DNA from: a virus
Direction: 5' to 3' (one strand)
Virus record (IMG/VR): IMGVR_UViG_3300047497_000273
Location: 1-54,130 of that record
DNA length: 54,130 nucleotides
Shown: in pieces, positions 40,587-48,508 of the stretch
How the letters are laid out: the number at the start of each line of letters is the position of its first letter
Numbering within the stretch: position 1 is the stretch's first letter
Position numbers and translations under genes: made by a program
Notes under the pieces: generated by a model
Told to the model about the DNA's origin: nothing
The model's database searches: none
Seen by the model: only the letters and a program-made list of their open reading frames with translations

Positions 40587-41755
40587 TTGAAATACCAATC
40601 GGGCTGCACGATCGTGACCGACTCGGCCGCGCGCGTGATCGCGGTGTAAAGCCACTGTTGGCGGAACGTGTCGCCGGTGTCGGCATCGCCGGAGCCATTG
40701 GCCACGGCTTTGCCGAACGAGTGGCTTTCGTCCATGATCAGCACGTCATCCCATTGCGAGCCTTGGGACTTGTGCACGGTGAGCGCGTAGCCATAGGTGA
40801 ATTCATCGAACTGGCGGCGCGCACGCGGCGGCAGATCACAATCGCCGGTGATGAAAAACGAAAGCGGCACTTGCACCGGCACCTGGCCGCCATCGGCCGG
40901 ATCGTCCAGCGACTTGATCATCAGATCGCAAATATCCGTGGTGATTTCCGCCATTTCGATTTCCCAAAGGCCACCATTGAGAAGGCCCTTGTCTTTGTTG
41001 TTCCGCAAGCACACGAGGCGATCGCCCTCGACCGGCCGATCGGCGGGCCGGCCTAGCACGGAGCGCATCTTGCCATTGGTGCCCATGCGCGTTTTGTTCA
41101 AGCCCACAAGCACCTGATCGGCCGACATCACCATTCGCTGGGTGAGATCTGCGCGCTTGATCACTCGCGATGTATGTTCGCTGCCTTGGGCACTGAATTC
41201 GCCAAGCCGCAACCGGCCGCCCTCGCGCACAGTGGTGGCCATGCGGACGATCGGATTGTCGAACGCCTGGCGGTGGATTTCGGTGAGCATCACGTCGGGC
41301 TTTTCCGTTGTGAAATACCCCGCGCCCTTCACCGGCGGCAATTGCGCCGGATCGCCCAGCACCAGCACCGGCACACCGAACGAAAGCACGTCGCGGCCGA
41401 GTTCCTCGTTCACCATCGACACCTCGTCGATGATCAGCAATTCGGCGGTAGCCAATTCGCTTTCGCGATTGATCACGAATTCCACCGTGCCGTCCGGCCG
41501 CTCGACCGTTTTGTAAATCAGGCTGTGCAACGTGCTGGCACCGTCACAGCCTTTGCGCCGCATCACCAGCGCCGCCTTACCGGTGAACGATGCGAACCGC
41601 ACCACGCCGCCGAATTCGTGCGCAAAGCTGTTGGCGAGCGTGGTCTTGCCGGTGCCAGCATAACCAAACAAACGAAACACCGGACGGCCGCGCGAATTTT
41701 CCAGCCACCGCGCGACATCGGTTAGGGCCCGATCCTGTTGTGGTGACCAGTTCAT
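40583..41755 (-). CDS. RecD/Dda-type SF1B DNA helicase
   Basis: The 390-residue protein has Walker A GYAGTGKTT (about residues 29-37), Walker B LLIIDEVSM, motif III VLGDPAQLPPV and the C-terminal TYGYALTVHKSQGSQWDD and LYTAITRAAE blocks of 5'-3' SF1B helicases. It would unwind DNA in replication initiation or recombination. AAGGGGGGCACCTCACA is the ribosome site. It lies between the annealing-protein gene and the ParB-like gene. Confidence 0.9.
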   Translation of the reverse strand: MNWSPQQDRALTDVARWLENSRGRPVFRLFGYAGTGKTTLANSFAHEFGGVVRFASFTGKAALVMRRKGCDGASTLHSLIYKTVERPDGTVEFVINRESELATAELLIIDEVSMVNEELGRDVLSFGVPVLVLGDPAQLPPVKGAGYFTTEKPDVMLTEIHRQAFDNPIVRMATTVREGGRLRLGEFSAQGSEHTSRVIKRADLTQRMVMSADQVLVGLNKTRMGTNGKMRSVLGRPADRPVEGDRLVCLRNNKDKGLLNGGLWEIEMAEITTDICDLMIKSLDDPADGGQVPVQVPLSFFITGDCDLPPRARRQFDEFTYGYALTVHKSQGSQWDDVLIMDESHSFGKAVANGSGDADTGDTFRQQWLYTAITRAAESVTIVQPDWYFK

Positions 41756-41903
41756 TGTGAGGTGCCCCCCTTGTGCGATTCCGCAGTCAGTTCGCGCATG
41801 AGTTCGCCGAGCTCGATTGCCGCGGCGGCCGGCACATGGAGGTGATCTGACCGATGTATTCGGCCAGTTGCCTGAAACGCGGAACCTCAATCTCAGGCGC
41901 CAT
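41752..41903 (-). pseudogene. Small early gene with a one-base frame break
   Basis: From the ATG that overlaps the annealing-protein stop, the frame reads MAPEIEVPRFRQLAEYIGQ and then degenerates. The other frame reads SDHLHVPAAAAIELGELMRE LTAESHKGGTSQ and ends in a TGA overlapping the helicase ATG. One extra base at ATCGGT would give a single protein of about 50 residues. It could be a sequence error, a decayed gene, or a -1 frameshift. Confidence 0.5.
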
Positions 41904-43173
41904 CGGATTCCTCCCGCAGTTCGGCGATTGTGCGCTCGTAGTTTTCCTGCAGCGGCTCCAGCACCTCGGCCGGCATTTTGATTTCGATGCGGATCGGGCG
42001 CGCCTTGCGCCACCAGCGTTCCAATGCATCGGCAATCGCGGCCTTGGCGGCCTTGTCCTTGCCGGTGCCGTTTTCCTTGGCCTGGGTGATCACAGCCGTG
42101 GCGGTGGCGGCATATTCCTCCGGTGTGGGTTTTTTCGCCGGCGCGCCGCCCGAGCCGCTGGCGTAGGCTGGCGCTTCCACCTTAGCCGCTGTGGTAGAGC
42201 GCGCCGGGTCCTTGGCCCTTCCTTGCCCTTCCTTGGCCGTTTGCGCGGCATCGTCACTTTTTACCCCTTGATTTGAGGTGGAACCGCCGCCGTTTCCGCC
42301 CGGGCCGGCCGTTGATGCGGTGGCTGGCGGATCGGCCAGCGGGTTTTTCACCCCAGGCCGCTCGCTGGCCTGATCCGTGGTGGCCCGGCCCACCACCACC
42401 TCCGGGTTTTCGCCGTCCTTGATGGCCGTCATCATGCCGACCAGTTGCGGCATGTGTTCGATCTTGATGTCGGTTTCGTCTTTTACGTTCAGCGCGGCGA
42501 ACAGCTGCTCGGGTTTGATGCCAACCCGGCCGAATGCTTCGATGATCGCGGCGCGTCGCTGCGCCAGCGTGGTGGCATCGCCCATCACCACCTTGACCAC
42601 CCGCTGATATCCGATGGCCCAAATCGATTTCGGCACGATCGCCAGAATCGCATTGCGGCGCGCGATCGCCGATGCGGCATTCACCGTCATGTTGATCATG
42701 TCGGCGTTATACATCCGCGGCCTTTGGTTGCCGCGGCCGCTGGTCATGATGCTGCGCCGGATTGGGATGATTTCGGAATTGTTTGTCTGGACGTCGAGGC
42801 ACGCGGCCTCCACGATCACCGCAGCCCGGTCGGGGTGATCGTCATCGATCCGAACAAAGCGCGTCGCCACGCGGATGTTGCCGTAGCTGGCTCGCACGAT
42901 TTCGGCAAAGCGGATCGATGCCCCCACGATATCGTTATCGCCGCGCTTGAGCGAATACATGCACTCGCTGGCGATCTCCTCGTTTAGCGTTGCGCGGCCG
43001 AGAATTTCATTTGCGATCTCGGTATCCCGCCGGCGCGGGAATCGTCTGGCGGTGGCCACTTGCTGATTGATTTCGGCGGCGACGATCGGGTTCACCTCCA
43101 TGACCGATGTTTCGGTGCCGACGACTTCGCCGGTTTCGTTATCGATTACGGTGCCGGAGTCTTTGTTGCTCAT
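41893..43173 (-). CDS. Putative phage single-strand annealing (recombination) protein
   Basis: The 426-residue protein has a core at about residues 60-230: SLKRGDNDIVGASIRFAEIV, YGNIRVATRFVRID, YNADMINMTVNAASAIARRN and VVKVVMGDATTLAQRRAAII. This pattern defines a phage family found with exonucleases in recombination operons. The C-terminal third is Pro/Ala/Gly-rich and probably disordered, ending in a helix. GAGGAGGCATTTTCT precedes the ATG. The annealing role is inferred from its neighbours (nuclease, ATPase), not from a named family. Confidence 0.65.
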   Translation of the reverse strand: MSNKDSGTVIDNETGEVVGTETSVMEVNPIVAAEINQQVATARRFPRRRDTEIANEILGRATLNEEIASECMYSLKRGDNDIVGASIRFAEIVRASYGNIRVATRFVRIDDDHPDRAAVIVEAACLDVQTNNSEIIPIRRSIMTSGRGNQRPRMYNADMINMTVNAASAIARRNAILAIVPKSIWAIGYQRVVKVVMGDATTLAQRRAAIIEAFGRVGIKPEQLFAALNVKDETDIKIEHMPQLVGMMTAIKDGENPEVVVGRATTDQASERPGVKNPLADPPATASTAGPGGNGGGSTSNQGVKSDDAAQTAKEGQGRAKDPARSTTAAKVEAPAYASGSGGAPAKKPTPEEYAATATAVITQAKENGTGKDKAAKAAIADALERWWRKARPIRIEIKMPAEVLEPLQENYERTIAELREESDGA

Positions 43174-43202
43174 AGAAAATGCCTCCTCGATTTGGTGGAT
43201 GG

Positions 43203-43443
43203 TTACAGGATGAACCGCGCATCGATCGCGCGGATGGTTTCGCCGGATGGCGGCTTATGCTCTTTCAGATCGCGCTCGAATTCGGCCCGCCTGTGCTCGG
43301 TGGCGCACTGGATCATGCCGATGTAGGCCACAAAGGGAACGCCGCTTTCGGTGACGCCCCTCCCAAACCCGGGCCCGATAGGTTCCGCCGTTTGGCGATT
43401 TCATCGTCACCATGCGGTCAGTGCTTTGCATCGTCGCTTTCAC
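43203..43443 (-). pseudogene. Small early phage gene with a one-base frame break
   Basis: The GTG start follows AAGGAG by eight bases. The frame reads MVTMKSPNGGTYRARVWEG, then leaves protein-like sequence. One frame over, it continues VTESGVPFVAYIGMIQCATE and ...EFERDLKEHKPPSGETIRAID to a TAA. Removing one G from GGGG fuses both into a protein of about 79 residues, like small phage proteins with the PNGGTYRARVWEG opening. So either the G run is miscounted or the gene is broken. Confidence 0.6.
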
Positions 43444-43494
43444 AGTTCGATCTCCTTATTTGAAACGGATGGCGGCCGCGATCGACTCCATGGT

Positions 43495-44505
43495 TCAGCC
43501 GCCCAAAAACGCCATCGGCATTTCGGTTTCGTCGGCCTCAAGCACCGGATCGTGTTCGATCCACGCCTCGCCGGCCGGCGCCTTGGCCGCCCACTCGGCA
43601 TAAGTGGCAAGCGCCGCCGTTCGATCGAGGCGCGCATTCACGAGCAACGGATTGGCTGCGCGGGCTTCCTTTTTGTTCTCCGGCGAATAGACGCAAGACC
43701 ACGTCCGCGGCGCGCCGCTTTTCTGGAAAAACACAAACTGAAAAGCGAAGTCCTCTGCCGCCACGACGCGCTCTAGAAATTCGACGATCCGTTCCAGATC
43801 GGCGGCCGAGCCCTTGACGAAAATCTGTTTGGTGGCCACCAGTGCCGGCAGCGCGGCACGCGCATCGAGATAATGCGCCACCTGCAGATCGTGCCGGTAA
43901 TCGCGAATGGCCAACCGGCACGCCACAGGGAACGGACGCCGGCGTTCATTGGCTACGGATTTCAGATCGCCGATCCCGCGCGGCTTCAAATAGTCGATGC
44001 GCGCCTTGCACCGCACCTTATGCGTTCCGCCATCGGGCGTGCGCACCGTTGCGGTCCAAAAGATCGAGACCTCGGCCATGCCGCCGCTGAACGATGTGGC
44101 CAGATCGGGATTTTTGGCGATCATCGTGCCGGCGATCACCGTGCGATCGTAATCGGAGCCATGGAGCGACTCCTTGCCGATCTTGGCGGCCGCGGCATTC
44201 GCCGCTTTGGTCACCGCGCTCTTTTCCGGGCCGGTGGCGCCGCGCTCATCGTTCGGCCGGCGCACATAGCGCGCATCAAAAGCTTGCTTGCCCTCAAGCA
44301 CGATCTTGTGAATCGCGGTACCGACCGCCTGGGCTTTTGTTTCCTCGTCCTCGGGCTTGCACGGGTTAAGGCTCGATCCCCACCAATACTCGAAAGCGCC
44401 GCGGTGCAGCCGCTTGATGTCGGACGACCCCAGCGCGGGATCGCGATGATATTGTTCCTCGTCCAGATCGAAATAAATGCCATCAGGAAGCGGTGTTACT
44501 TTCAT
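43495..44505 (-). CDS. PD-(D/E)XK exonuclease (RecE/DUF3799-like)
   Basis: The protein has 336 residues, starting MKVTPLPDGIYFDLDEEQYH after AGGAGGACTCTG. SSDIKRLHRGAFEYWW and QAVGTAIHKIVLEG are the DUF3799 opening. The catalytic core has RCKARIDYLKPRGIGDLKSV (D...xLK) and RLAIRDYRHDLQVAHYLDAR (QxxxY). It would degrade one DNA strand to provide substrate for the annealing protein next to it. The first 22 bases overlap the zinc-protein gene. Confidence 0.85.
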   Translation of the reverse strand: MKVTPLPDGIYFDLDEEQYHRDPALGSSDIKRLHRGAFEYWWGSSLNPCKPEDEETKAQAVGTAIHKIVLEGKQAFDARYVRRPNDERGATGPEKSAVTKAANAAAAKIGKESLHGSDYDRTVIAGTMIAKNPDLATSFSGGMAEVSIFWTATVRTPDGGTHKVRCKARIDYLKPRGIGDLKSVANERRRPFPVACRLAIRDYRHDLQVAHYLDARAALPALVATKQIFVKGSAADLERIVEFLERVVAAEDFAFQFVFFQKSGAPRTWSCVYSPENKKEARAANPLLVNARLDRTAALATYAEWAAKAPAGEAWIEHDPVLEADETEMPMAFLGG

Positions 44506-44704
44506 CAGAGTCCTCCTGTTCGATGTCCTCAAGTGTTCTCGGTTCGCTTTCGATTTCGACGTAGCCTTTGCCGTGGCAAGTGCGGCACGTTTCCGTCACC
44601 TCCCAAGGCGGATCGATTGTTGCACTGTTGACCGAATGCGACATCACGCCGGTGCCGGTTTCACCCTCGCCATCGCAGCCGAGGCATGTCGCAAAGCGGC
44701 ACAT
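44483..44704 (-). CDS. Small DnaJ-type zinc finger protein
   Basis: The protein of 73 residues has two CxxCxGxG units (CLGCDGEG and CRTCHGKG) 30 residues apart, as in half of a DnaJ zinc finger, with an acidic tail (LEDIEQEDSDESN). It lies between nuclease and regulator genes. A chaperone-like or zinc-binding adaptor role is possible. Confidence 0.7.
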   Translation of the reverse strand: MCRFATCLGCDGEGETGTGVMSHSVNSATIDPPWEVTETCRTCHGKGYVEIESEPRTLEDIEQEDSDESNTAS

Positions 44705-44938
44705 TCATTCCTCCGGAAAAAACCACGCGATGGGTTTGCCGAGGTATTTCGCGGCCATCCACAGGTGCCCGGCGCTGATGCGGTTCGTGCCGCCTTCATA
44801 TTTCTGAACTTGCTGAAAGGTGAGGCCGCCCATCGCATTGGCGACATCCGCTTGCGAAAGCTGGCTGGCCACCCGCGCCTCTTTGAGCTTTTTGCCGATC
44901 GCCTTATCGTATTTGTTTGGTGCGCGTGACGTACCCAT
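44705..44938 (-). CDS. XRE/Cro-CI-type regulator
   Basis: The 77-residue protein is almost wholly a helix-turn-helix domain: IGKKLKEARVASQLSQADVA NAMGGLTFQQVQKYEGGTNR (about 14-53), then an extra helix (LWMAAKYLGKPIAWFF). GGGAGGATCAAATA precedes the ATG, and the upstream gene ends there. It probably controls phage promoters; the palindromes in the divergent region near 48.97-49.06 kb are candidate operators. Confidence 0.88.
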   Translation of the reverse strand: MGTSRAPNKYDKAIGKKLKEARVASQLSQADVANAMGGLTFQQVQKYEGGTNRISAGHLWMAAKYLGKPIAWFFPEE

Positions 44939-46207
44939 TTATTTGATCCTCCCGTCTTCAATGACGATGCCGGCCGGCTTATCGCCTGCGACACGTTCGA
45001 CAAAAACCTGATAGCCGCGATCGGCCGCCATGCCGGCAAGGAGCGCCATCGAGTCGGCATCGAGCAACGATCCGTCGCGGATCAGGATCACGCGCAGCCG
45101 CGGGTTAAGCGCCATGGCGATCGCGGTGGACGCGCGCAGCTGCTCGGCCGCACTGGCCTGATCGAACGGCACGCCTGCCAGCTGGATATCGTTGCCCTCG
45201 CCGATCGAAAGCCCGGCCGGCAATTGCGCCTTGGCGACGCCATCCTGTTTGTCGGCATCGAGCTTTTCGATCAACAGGGTGAGGGCTGCGCTGGACTCCT
45301 CAAGCCGATTGGCGGCGTCGATGTGCGCCTGGCGCCTGGCGCGCTGTTCCACCGCGTCGGCTTGCGCGCGCGCAAGTTCGATATCGCGCTCAAGCTTGGC
45401 GGTATCCTTTGGCGCCGGCAATTCCTCGGCCGCATCGAGCCGCGCTTGCAATTCGATGGCGCGCGCCTCCAGCGAGGTGGCCTCGGCGCGTAGCTTTTCG
45501 GCGCGATCGTTCAGTTCGTCGATTTCGCGCCCAGCGGCACGCCGGCGCGATGCGCGGCCCTCCAGTTCGGTGTTGTATTGGCCGGCGGCGCGCAGTTCGG
45601 CGATCAGCGCCGTGATGTCCGGCGCGTTCGCCGGCAAGTCCGGATCAATCACGATCACCTGGGCCGCGGCGCGTTCGCGCTTGGCATCGCGGTTCACCTC
45701 GGTGCGCCGGTTGAATGCCGCCTCGCGCTGCTTTGCGATGCCATCGAAATCAATTTCCGGCACCAAAAGCTTGAGCGTGTCGAAACGATCCTTGGCGGGC
45801 TTGCGCAGGAAATCGAGCGGATCGAATGCGAGCTCACCCATCAGATCGTCGAGCAAGGCTTGCGGCGATCGCGGCCGCGAACCATCGGCTTGTTCCAAGG
45901 TCAGCGTCGAACTGATTTCGCCTTCGGCATCATCGCGCGTGAATGTGCGCCTGATCCGCAGCCGGCCGAGATCGAGCGAGATCTCCGCTTTGTTGGCGCC
46001 CTTGCGGATCGGCTCCTTGGGCGCTGCCTTCTTGCCGCCGATCGCCACCGCGATCGCATCCAGTGCGCTGGTTTTGCCGGCGCCGTTTTTCCCGCTGATG
46101 ACGATCATCGAGCCATCCGGCTTGATGGTAACGGCGGTCAGGCGTTTGAAATTCTCAGCCTGCAGTTCGACGATCCGCAGATCGTCCCGTGGTGTATCGG
46201 CTTTCAT
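44939..46207 (-). CDS. RecF/SMC-like AAA ATPase
   Basis: The 422-residue protein begins IVELQAENFKRLTAVTIKPD and has Walker A SGKNGAGKTSALDAI (about 34-48). A helical coiled-coil region lies at about 200-290 (RAEATSLEARAIELQARLDA). LRASTAIAMALNPRLRVILI and RDGSLLD form the C-terminal Walker B/D-loop region. The short coiled coil suggests a compact RecF-like or SbcC-like protein. With nuclease and annealing genes downstream it makes a recombination module. GAGGAGGCAAAACC is the ribosome site. Confidence 0.85.
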   Translation of the reverse strand: MKADTPRDDLRIVELQAENFKRLTAVTIKPDGSMIVISGKNGAGKTSALDAIAVAIGGKKAAPKEPIRKGANKAEISLDLGRLRIRRTFTRDDAEGEISSTLTLEQADGSRPRSPQALLDDLMGELAFDPLDFLRKPAKDRFDTLKLLVPEIDFDGIAKQREAAFNRRTEVNRDAKRERAAAQVIVIDPDLPANAPDITALIAELRAAGQYNTELEGRASRRRAAGREIDELNDRAEKLRAEATSLEARAIELQARLDAAEELPAPKDTAKLERDIELARAQADAVEQRARRQAHIDAANRLEESSAALTLLIEKLDADKQDGVAKAQLPAGLSIGEGNDIQLAGVPFDQASAAEQLRASTAIAMALNPRLRVILIRDGSLLDADSMALLAGMAADRGYQVFVERVAGDKPAGIVIEDGRIK

Positions 46208-46270
46208 GGTTTTGCCTCCTCAATTAAGCCGGTGGGTGATGGGTGAGCCGGGATCGTGCGCGTGCCAGGG

Positions 46271-46417
46271 CTATGTGGCCGTCCCGCTCCTCGCCCTACG
46301 CGCCGCCACCACACTGTGCGCGGCGCGTAGCATCGGCGACACGTCGTGATACGGCACCGCCAGCCCGTAGGTGCGGTGCCGCTCACGAAAGCGCGCGCTT
46401 TGGTCGATCACAGACAT
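46271..46417 (-). CDS. Small early phage protein
   Basis: The 48-residue product reads MSVIDQSARFRERHRTYGLA and ends RAAHSVVAARRARSGTAT. It is basic and overlaps the Gly-repeat gene by ten bases. The gap between it and the ATPase gene shows no other gene. The coding potential is moderate because the overlap and codon pattern fit, but no family is known. Confidence 0.5.
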   Translation of the reverse strand: MSVIDQSARFRERHRTYGLAVPYHDVSPMLRAAHSVVAARRARSGTAT

Positions 46418-47010
46418 TCGCCTATGATCTCCCGCTTAAGCGCGCCGAGTTTGTCGCCATCAGTCACGACATCGCCGATCATGGCGACGATCCACCATCG
46501 GCTGCCTTGCCACTTCGGCGGAATGACAGTGGCGTGTAGCGTGCCCGGCTGGCAGGCACACAACGGTCCCGACGAAGTATGAATGACGCCTGGTGCGGCA
46601 GCCTCGATTTTGCCGCCGTTGTTCGACGGCTGACCATTTGCGTCCGATCGCCAAAAGGCGATCGGCGCGCCGGACTTGCGCAATTCAGCAAGCCGGCGCT
46701 GCAAAGTGGCTGGCCACTTCGATGCGAAAGCATCGATAGTGGCCAGCCAATATTCGCCGTCGCCGTAGCCGTAGCCGGAGCCGTCGCCGTCGCCGGAGCC
46801 GTAGCTGTCGCCGTAGCCGTAGCCGTCGCCGTCGCCGTAGCCGTAGCCGTAGCCGTCGCCGGAGCCGTAGCCGTAGCCGGAGCCGGAGCCGGAGCCGTAG
46901 CCGTAGCCGGAGCCGTCGCCGGAGCCGGAGCCGGAGCCGTCGCCGTAGCCGGAGCGATGAAAGATAATGTCATTCGGAGCGGAGCCCCGAATGACATTTG
47001 CCGCCGGCAC
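46408..47010 (-). CDS. Gly-[Tyr/Asp/Ser] dipeptide-repeat phage protein
   Basis: The protein of 200 residues begins at GTG, overlapping the DUF6948 stop (TAGTG). A longer ATG frame extends 60 bp into that gene. Residues 21-84 are an almost pure G-[Y/D/S] repeat (GYGDGSGSGSGDGSGYGYGS). The C-terminal domain (about 85-200) has EYWLATIDAFASKWPATLQR, PIAFWRSDANGQPSNNGG, GPLCACQPGTLHATVIPPKW and WIVAMIGDVV. The same domain with similar repeats occurs in other phages. The repeat is probably disordered. Function is unknown. Confidence 0.75.
   Translation of the reverse strand: MPAANVIRGSAPNDIIFHRSGYGDGSGSGSGDGSGYGYGSGSGSGYGYGSGDGYGYGYGDGDGYGYGDSYGSGDGDGSGYGYGDGEYWLATIDAFASKWPATLQRRLAELRKSGAPIAFWRSDANGQPSNNGGKIEAAAPGVIHTSSGPLCACQPGTLHATVIPPKWQGSRWWIVAMIGDVVTDGDKLGALKREIIGECL
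46756..46954. repeat. Hexanucleotide minisatellite (GCCGTA/GCCGTC/GCCGGA)n
   Basis: About 33 copies of a six-base unit encode the Gly-[Tyr/Asp/Ser] repeat on the minus strand. The three unit variants differ in one or two bases (TAC, GAC, TCC codons). It is a tandem array liable to change length. Confidence 0.9.
46966..46998. promoter_or_regulatory. 12-bp perfect inverted repeat near a translation start
   Basis: AATGTCATTCGG and CCGAATGACATT are separated by nine bases, 12 to 44 bases downstream of the GTG of the Gly-repeat gene. In mRNA it would form a stable hairpin next to the start region. It could limit translation or serve as an operator. It lies inside coding sequence. Confidence 0.5.
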
Positions 47011-47306
47011 TATTTCCACGGCGCCGCCTCCCACACTTTCGCTGCTTCGGCCGAGCACTCGGCCACGCAAGTGATGTCGCGGAGCTCAATGTCGGCGGCA
47101 GGCCCGACTCGGCTGTCGCCGACAGGCCCGCTGCTGGCGAGACCCAAAAACCCCTTCACGTTGCGCGACCAATAAAGGCAATTGCGCGCCGCGCGGAGTT
47201 TGATCACCGCGCCGTCAGTTTCCGCCGCATAGCCGAAAAACACGCCGCGATGCGACGTCGTCACAACAATTGCACGCTCTTTTTTACGATTAGGATGGTT
47301 CGTCAT
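47010..47306 (-). CDS. DUF6948-like phage protein
   Basis: The 98-residue protein starts MTNHPNRKKERAIVVTTSHR. GVFFGYAAETDGAVIKLRAA RNCLYWS and NVKGFLGLASSGPVGDSRVG then VAECSAEAAKVWEAAPW match the DUF6948 pattern closely. AGGGGCGGAGCAAAGCAC precedes the ATG. DUF6948 is widespread in phages with no known role. Confidence 0.8.
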   Translation of the reverse strand: MTNHPNRKKERAIVVTTSHRGVFFGYAAETDGAVIKLRAARNCLYWSRNVKGFLGLASSGPVGDSRVGPAADIELRDITCVAECSAEAAKVWEAAPWK

Positions 47307-47355
47307 GTGCTTTGCTCCGCCCCTGAAAATCCGCGAGGCGCCGGATGGCGTAAAA

Positions 47356-47529
47356 TCACTGATGATGGCGCGCTGGCATTTGCGTCTTGGGCTCGCCATC
47401 GCGCAGGGTTTCGATCAGCCGCAAGATAATTGCCGCGAACGTGCGGCCCTCCTCCGATGTGATCACGCGCGTAGCCACGGCCGTGTCGATATCTTTTTTC
47501 ACCGTATCGAGGGCTTGTGCCTGTTTCAT
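47356..47529 (-). CDS. Small early phage protein
   Basis: The 57-residue protein starts MKQAQALDTVKKDIDTAVAT, overlapping the previous stop by ATGA. It is a single helical unit, RVITSEEGRTFAAIILRLIE. No family is recognised. Confidence 0.55.
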   Translation of the reverse strand: MKQAQALDTVKKDIDTAVATRVITSEEGRTFAAIILRLIETLRDGEPKTQMPARHHQ

Positions 47530-47687
47530 CGTGCGCTCCGATGCTGTTGACAGAACCCCGGCGTGCCGGGTGGCGCGTGCCGATCGCAAGCACCAAGGGG
47601 AGTCAAATAAACGCCGGCGATCATCACCACCGCGGTGAAAATCGAAAGCGCCAAAGCGGCCGGCAATTCGCGCGGGATGTTACTCAT
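47526..47687 (-). CDS. Small membrane protein
   Basis: The 53-residue product, MSNIPRELPAALALSIFTAV, has one membrane helix (ALALSIFTAVVMIAGVYLTP) and two Cys near the end. It overlaps both neighbours (ATGAGTAA upstream, ATGA downstream). It could act on the host membrane early in infection. Function is unknown. Confidence 0.6.
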   Translation of the reverse strand: MSNIPRELPAALALSIFTAVVMIAGVYLTPLGACDRHAPPGTPGFCQQHRSAR

Positions 47688-48171
47688 CGTCGGAGCCGCG
47701 TGGTGTTTTGCGCTGGCCGTGCTCGTCGGTGTCCCATTTGATCGGCGCACCGCCCGGACCCGTGCCGCCCTCATGTTCGACCGGCCCGCGCTCGCGCGCC
47801 ACCGCGGCCACATCGCGGCGCGTTTCCTTTTCGACCGTTTCCAGATCGACGATTTCGGCGAGGATATCATCGGCCATCAGCGACCACGGTTCGCCGGCCC
47901 TTAGTTCGGCAAGCTTCCGGAGCTTGAAACGCTGATAGACTTTGATGGCGCGCCGATCGTCTTTCAGCACGTGCGCACAGAGCGCGATCGACAGCTGGGA
48001 TAGTTCGCGGCTATTCGGTTTCCAATCGAGGCCCGGCGCCTGATCGACCAGATCGTGGCGCGGCACCAGATCGGTGGGCTTGCCTTTCGGTTTGTCGTCA
48101 TCACACCAGCGCACGATCATGCCGGCGCCGCCGGCGACCGGCACAGGGATGCCGTAATAGCGAATGCGCAT
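47680..48171 (-). CDS. DUF6166-like phage protein
   Basis: This protein of 163 residues starts MRIRYYGIPVPVAGGAGMIV after GAGGAGGCACCCC. LVDQAPGLDWKPNSRELSQL and SIALCAHVLKDDRRAIKVYQ RFK match the DUF6166 core (the LALAxLxD-A-x-YQxFK pattern). The acidic/Gly C-terminal third is variable. It belongs to the early operon, next to DUF6948, a common phage pairing. The role is unknown. Confidence 0.8.
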   Translation of the reverse strand: MRIRYYGIPVPVAGGAGMIVRWCDDDKPKGKPTDLVPRHDLVDQAPGLDWKPNSRELSQLSIALCAHVLKDDRRAIKVYQRFKLRKLAELRAGEPWSLMADDILAEIVDLETVEKETRRDVAAVARERGPVEHEGGTGPGGAPIKWDTDEHGQRKTPRGSDDE

Positions 48172-48319
48172 GGGGTGCCTCCTCAACAGCGCGGATCAGG
48201 GCAACAATCTATAATTGTTCCAGAACGTTGGCAACCCGAGGCTGTAACGGTGTGGAAATCTGGCCATGATCAGGCCCGATATTCCTTGTCGACAAAGCCT
48301 AAATCGGGGTTTCCCACCA

Positions 48320-48508
48320 TCATCCATTTGATCCACGTGCGGTAGGTGGCGAAGTGCCGCCAGTGCCCGCGGCGCAAATGGAGGCGCTTGCGATTCGCGC
48401 CCGGCGGCCGTGCCGATCGGCGCCGCATCCGTCGTTTGCATTGAGCCACATCATCGCGATGCCGATCTGTGCATCCGATGGCATCGCCGACTTGCGTTTC
48501 GCGCTCAT
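48320..48508 (-). CDS. Small early protein, possibly frame-broken
   Basis: The 62-residue product starts MSAKRKSAMPSDAQIGIAMM WLNANDG with ATGA overlap to the upstream stop. This opening resembles small phage proteins with a PSDEQIxIAxxWLxxNDG motif. After NDG the sequence looks atypical, and other frames read more protein-like (RRGHWRHFATYRTWIKWMM to about 48270). It may therefore carry a frame shift. The stretch 48172-48319 holds no gene I can support otherwise. Confidence 0.4.
   Translation of the reverse strand: MSAKRKSAMPSDAQIGIAMMWLNANDGCGADRHGRRARIASASICAAGTGGTSPPTARGSNG

Noticed and set aside
45192-46349. Plus-strand frame of 385 residues opposite the ATPase gene
   Set aside because: The minus strand carries Walker motifs and a good ribosome site; the Ser/Arg/Ala-rich plus frame is a shadow.
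46756-46954. CRISPR array
   Set aside because: The repeat is a continuous 6-base coding minisatellite with no spacers, and no cas genes are present.
48196-48441. Minus-strand frame of 81 residues in the gap before the DUF6166-like gene
   Set aside because: It has random composition and no ribosome site. At best a piece belongs to a frame-shifted version of the adjacent small gene.
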